Assembly (NCBI GenBank): GCA_030916965.1
Contig: JAUPVQ010000019.1
Location: forward strand, 1-50,468
Origin: Patescibacteria group bacterium
GTDB taxonomy: Bacteria; Patescibacteriota; Minisyncoccia; Phycocordibacterales; UBA9973
DNA length: 50,468 nt
Direction of reading: 5' to 3'
Each line of letters opens with the position of its first letter. Position 1 is the first letter of the stretch. The notes below the pieces were generated by a model, which saw only the letters and a program-made list of their open reading frames with translations, did not search any database and was not told the DNA's origin. This document shows, in pieces, positions 49,784-50,468 of the stretch. The position numbers were made by a program, and so were the translations under genes.

Positions 49784-50263
49784 TTAGTCCTTTTGATTAT
49801 CGATTTGTCTAAAAAACCTAGACTTTTTGAAGCTTGCTTCTACAAACCACAAAACGATAAATATAAATAGAGTAAAGATAGTTCCGATTAATGCTAATTT
49901 AAATAACCCAAAACCACATGCCATTCCAATACCCACAGATACCCATAATCCGGCCGATGATGTAAGTCCTGTAATTCCATCTTTGCGTACAAACACTAAC
50001 CCTGCACATATAAATCCAGCTGCAGATACAATCTGCGCCGCCATTCGCATTGGATCAAATACAGTTGTGTCAGAAAAACTACTTGTGACAATAATAGAGA
50101 CAATAATAAACAATGCAGAGCCCATTGCTACAAGTGCATATGTCCGCATACCTGCAGTTTTGTGAGCGAGAATTCGCTCTGTACCAATAAACATACCGAA
50201 AACCAATGCCATACCTAAACGAATAATAATATCTACTGTCTGCGCATCAAAAAAATTTATCAT
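49784..50263 (-). CDS. MgtC/SapB family membrane protein
   Basis: A 159-residue protein with about four or five membrane helices. The family motif is LGMALVFGMFIGTERILAHKTAGMRTYALVAMGSALFIIVS, followed by RMAAQIVSAAGFICAGLVFVRKDGITGLTSSAGLWVSVGIGMACGFG. MgtC-like proteins are linked to magnesium limitation and survival, partly by acting on ATP synthase. Only the membrane domain is present, without the C-terminal ACT-like domain. Confidence 0.9.
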   Translation of the reverse strand: MINFFDAQTVDIIIRLGMALVFGMFIGTERILAHKTAGMRTYALVAMGSALFIIVSIIVTSSFSDTTVFDPMRMAAQIVSAAGFICAGLVFVRKDGITGLTSSAGLWVSVGIGMACGFGLFKLALIGTIFTLFIFIVLWFVEASFKKSRFFRQIDNQKD

Positions 50264-50270
50264 ATAATCT

Positions 50271-50279
50271 AGTATATCA
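50271..50279 (-). promoter_or_regulatory. Extended -10 promoter of the MgtC-like gene
   Basis: Minus-strand TGATATACT, 7 nt before ATG. Confidence 0.5.
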
Positions 50280-50304
50280 AATATTAATAAAATTTACATT
50301 ACTA

Positions 50305-50468
50305 TTACAAAATCACTCCTCCTGCAAGGCATATTTCCCCATCATATATTACTACTGATTGGCCACTTGAGGCTGTGGGGTCAGATTTCTCAAATTTAAT
50401 AGTCATTTTAGTATCATTGAGAGATAGTATGGCAACAGGCAGAAGCTCGCCATGGTAGCGGATTTGAG
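50305..50468 (-). CDS. mnmA: tRNA 2-thiouridylase MnmA, C-terminal end (partial)
   Basis: An open frame entering from the right edge encodes the last ~54 residues of MnmA: IRYHGELLPVAIL, then FEKSDPTASSGQSVVIYDGE and ICLAGGVIL before a TAA. This is the C-terminal beta-barrel of the enzyme that thiolates U34 of tRNA-Lys/Glu/Gln. The catalytic part lies outside the window. Confidence 0.88.
   Translation of the reverse strand, partial: QIRYHGELLPVAILSLNDTKMTIKFEKSDPTASSGQSVVIYDGEICLAGGVIL

Overview
The window is about 50 kb of an AT-rich bacterial chromosome with densely packed genes and no rRNA, tRNA, CRISPR or insertion sequence that I can see. The gene style points to the Candidate Phyla Radiation (Patescibacteria), most likely a Parcubacteria/Paceibacteria-type genome. 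Reasons: trimmed proteins (an aspartyl-tRNA synthetase without its GAD insertion, a 548-residue alanyl-tRNA synthetase without its C-terminal domain, a short L13), many tiny membrane proteins, a CAP-domain and a peptidoglycan-binding surface protein, an actin-like ATPase paired with a baseplate-J-like membrane protein, and almost no Shine-Dalgarno sequences. TGA is used as a stop, so the code looks standard. The placement is inference; no 16S gene is present.

Layout. 1-6.7 kb (mostly +): tail of a peptidoglycan-binding/FN3-like surface protein, DoxX, rsmI, a small membrane protein, a DUF4015 glycosidase-like protein, an S41 protease, rplI, then rpmA (-) and a CAP-domain protein. 6.8-17.7 kb (-): a long cell-envelope and division run read aspS, HIT, scpA, scpB, mraY, ftsW, murG, gltX, M23 peptidase, preceded by trpS. 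17.8-23.3 kb: dnaB, recR, a secreted orphan, rplU, a CorA-like fragment, cysS. 23.4-30.2 kb: a membrane histidine kinase with an EamA transporter and a 49-residue peptide, proline biosynthesis (proA-proB-proC) and a divergent agmatinase. 30.2-35.9 kb: an arginine decarboxylase/deoxyhypusine-synthase-like operon between two direct copies of a regulatory leader, with several orphan genes. 35.9-41.1 kb: dnaJ, an orphan, dnaK, a PaaX-like regulator and grpE. 41.2-45.4 kb: the ribosomal alpha operon (infA-rpmJ-rpsM-rpsK-rpsD-rpoA-rplQ-rplM-rpsI). 45.4-50.5 kb: a two-gene actin-like/membrane module, alaS, mgtC and the 3' end of mnmA.

The most unusual feature is a repeated leader at 30.99-31.32 kb and 35.64-35.87 kb (read on the minus strand). 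Each copy has a DnaA-box-like site, a TTGACT-17-TATATA promoter with an inverted repeat in the spacer, a 27-30 codon micro-ORF whose ATG lies 6 nt after the -10, a terminator-like hairpin whose stem changes sequence between copies yet still pairs, and a second hairpin ending in a boxA-like GTTCTTTAA before the gene. The hairpin plus boxA-like part recurs before a third orphan gene (37.8 kb) and in weaker form before rpmJ. A second window-wide pattern is that most operon-leading genes have a TGnTATAAT-type -10 only 6-9 nt upstream of ATG, which predicts leaderless mRNAs and was used here to correct several starts.

Functionally the window combines translation (five tRNA synthetases, ten ribosomal proteins, IF-1), wall synthesis and division, chaperones, and a compact arginine-to-polyamine route (decarboxylase, agmatinase, a deoxyhypusine-synthase homologue that may make homospermidine) beside glutamate-to-proline synthesis, which is notable for a lineage that usually lacks amino-acid pathways.
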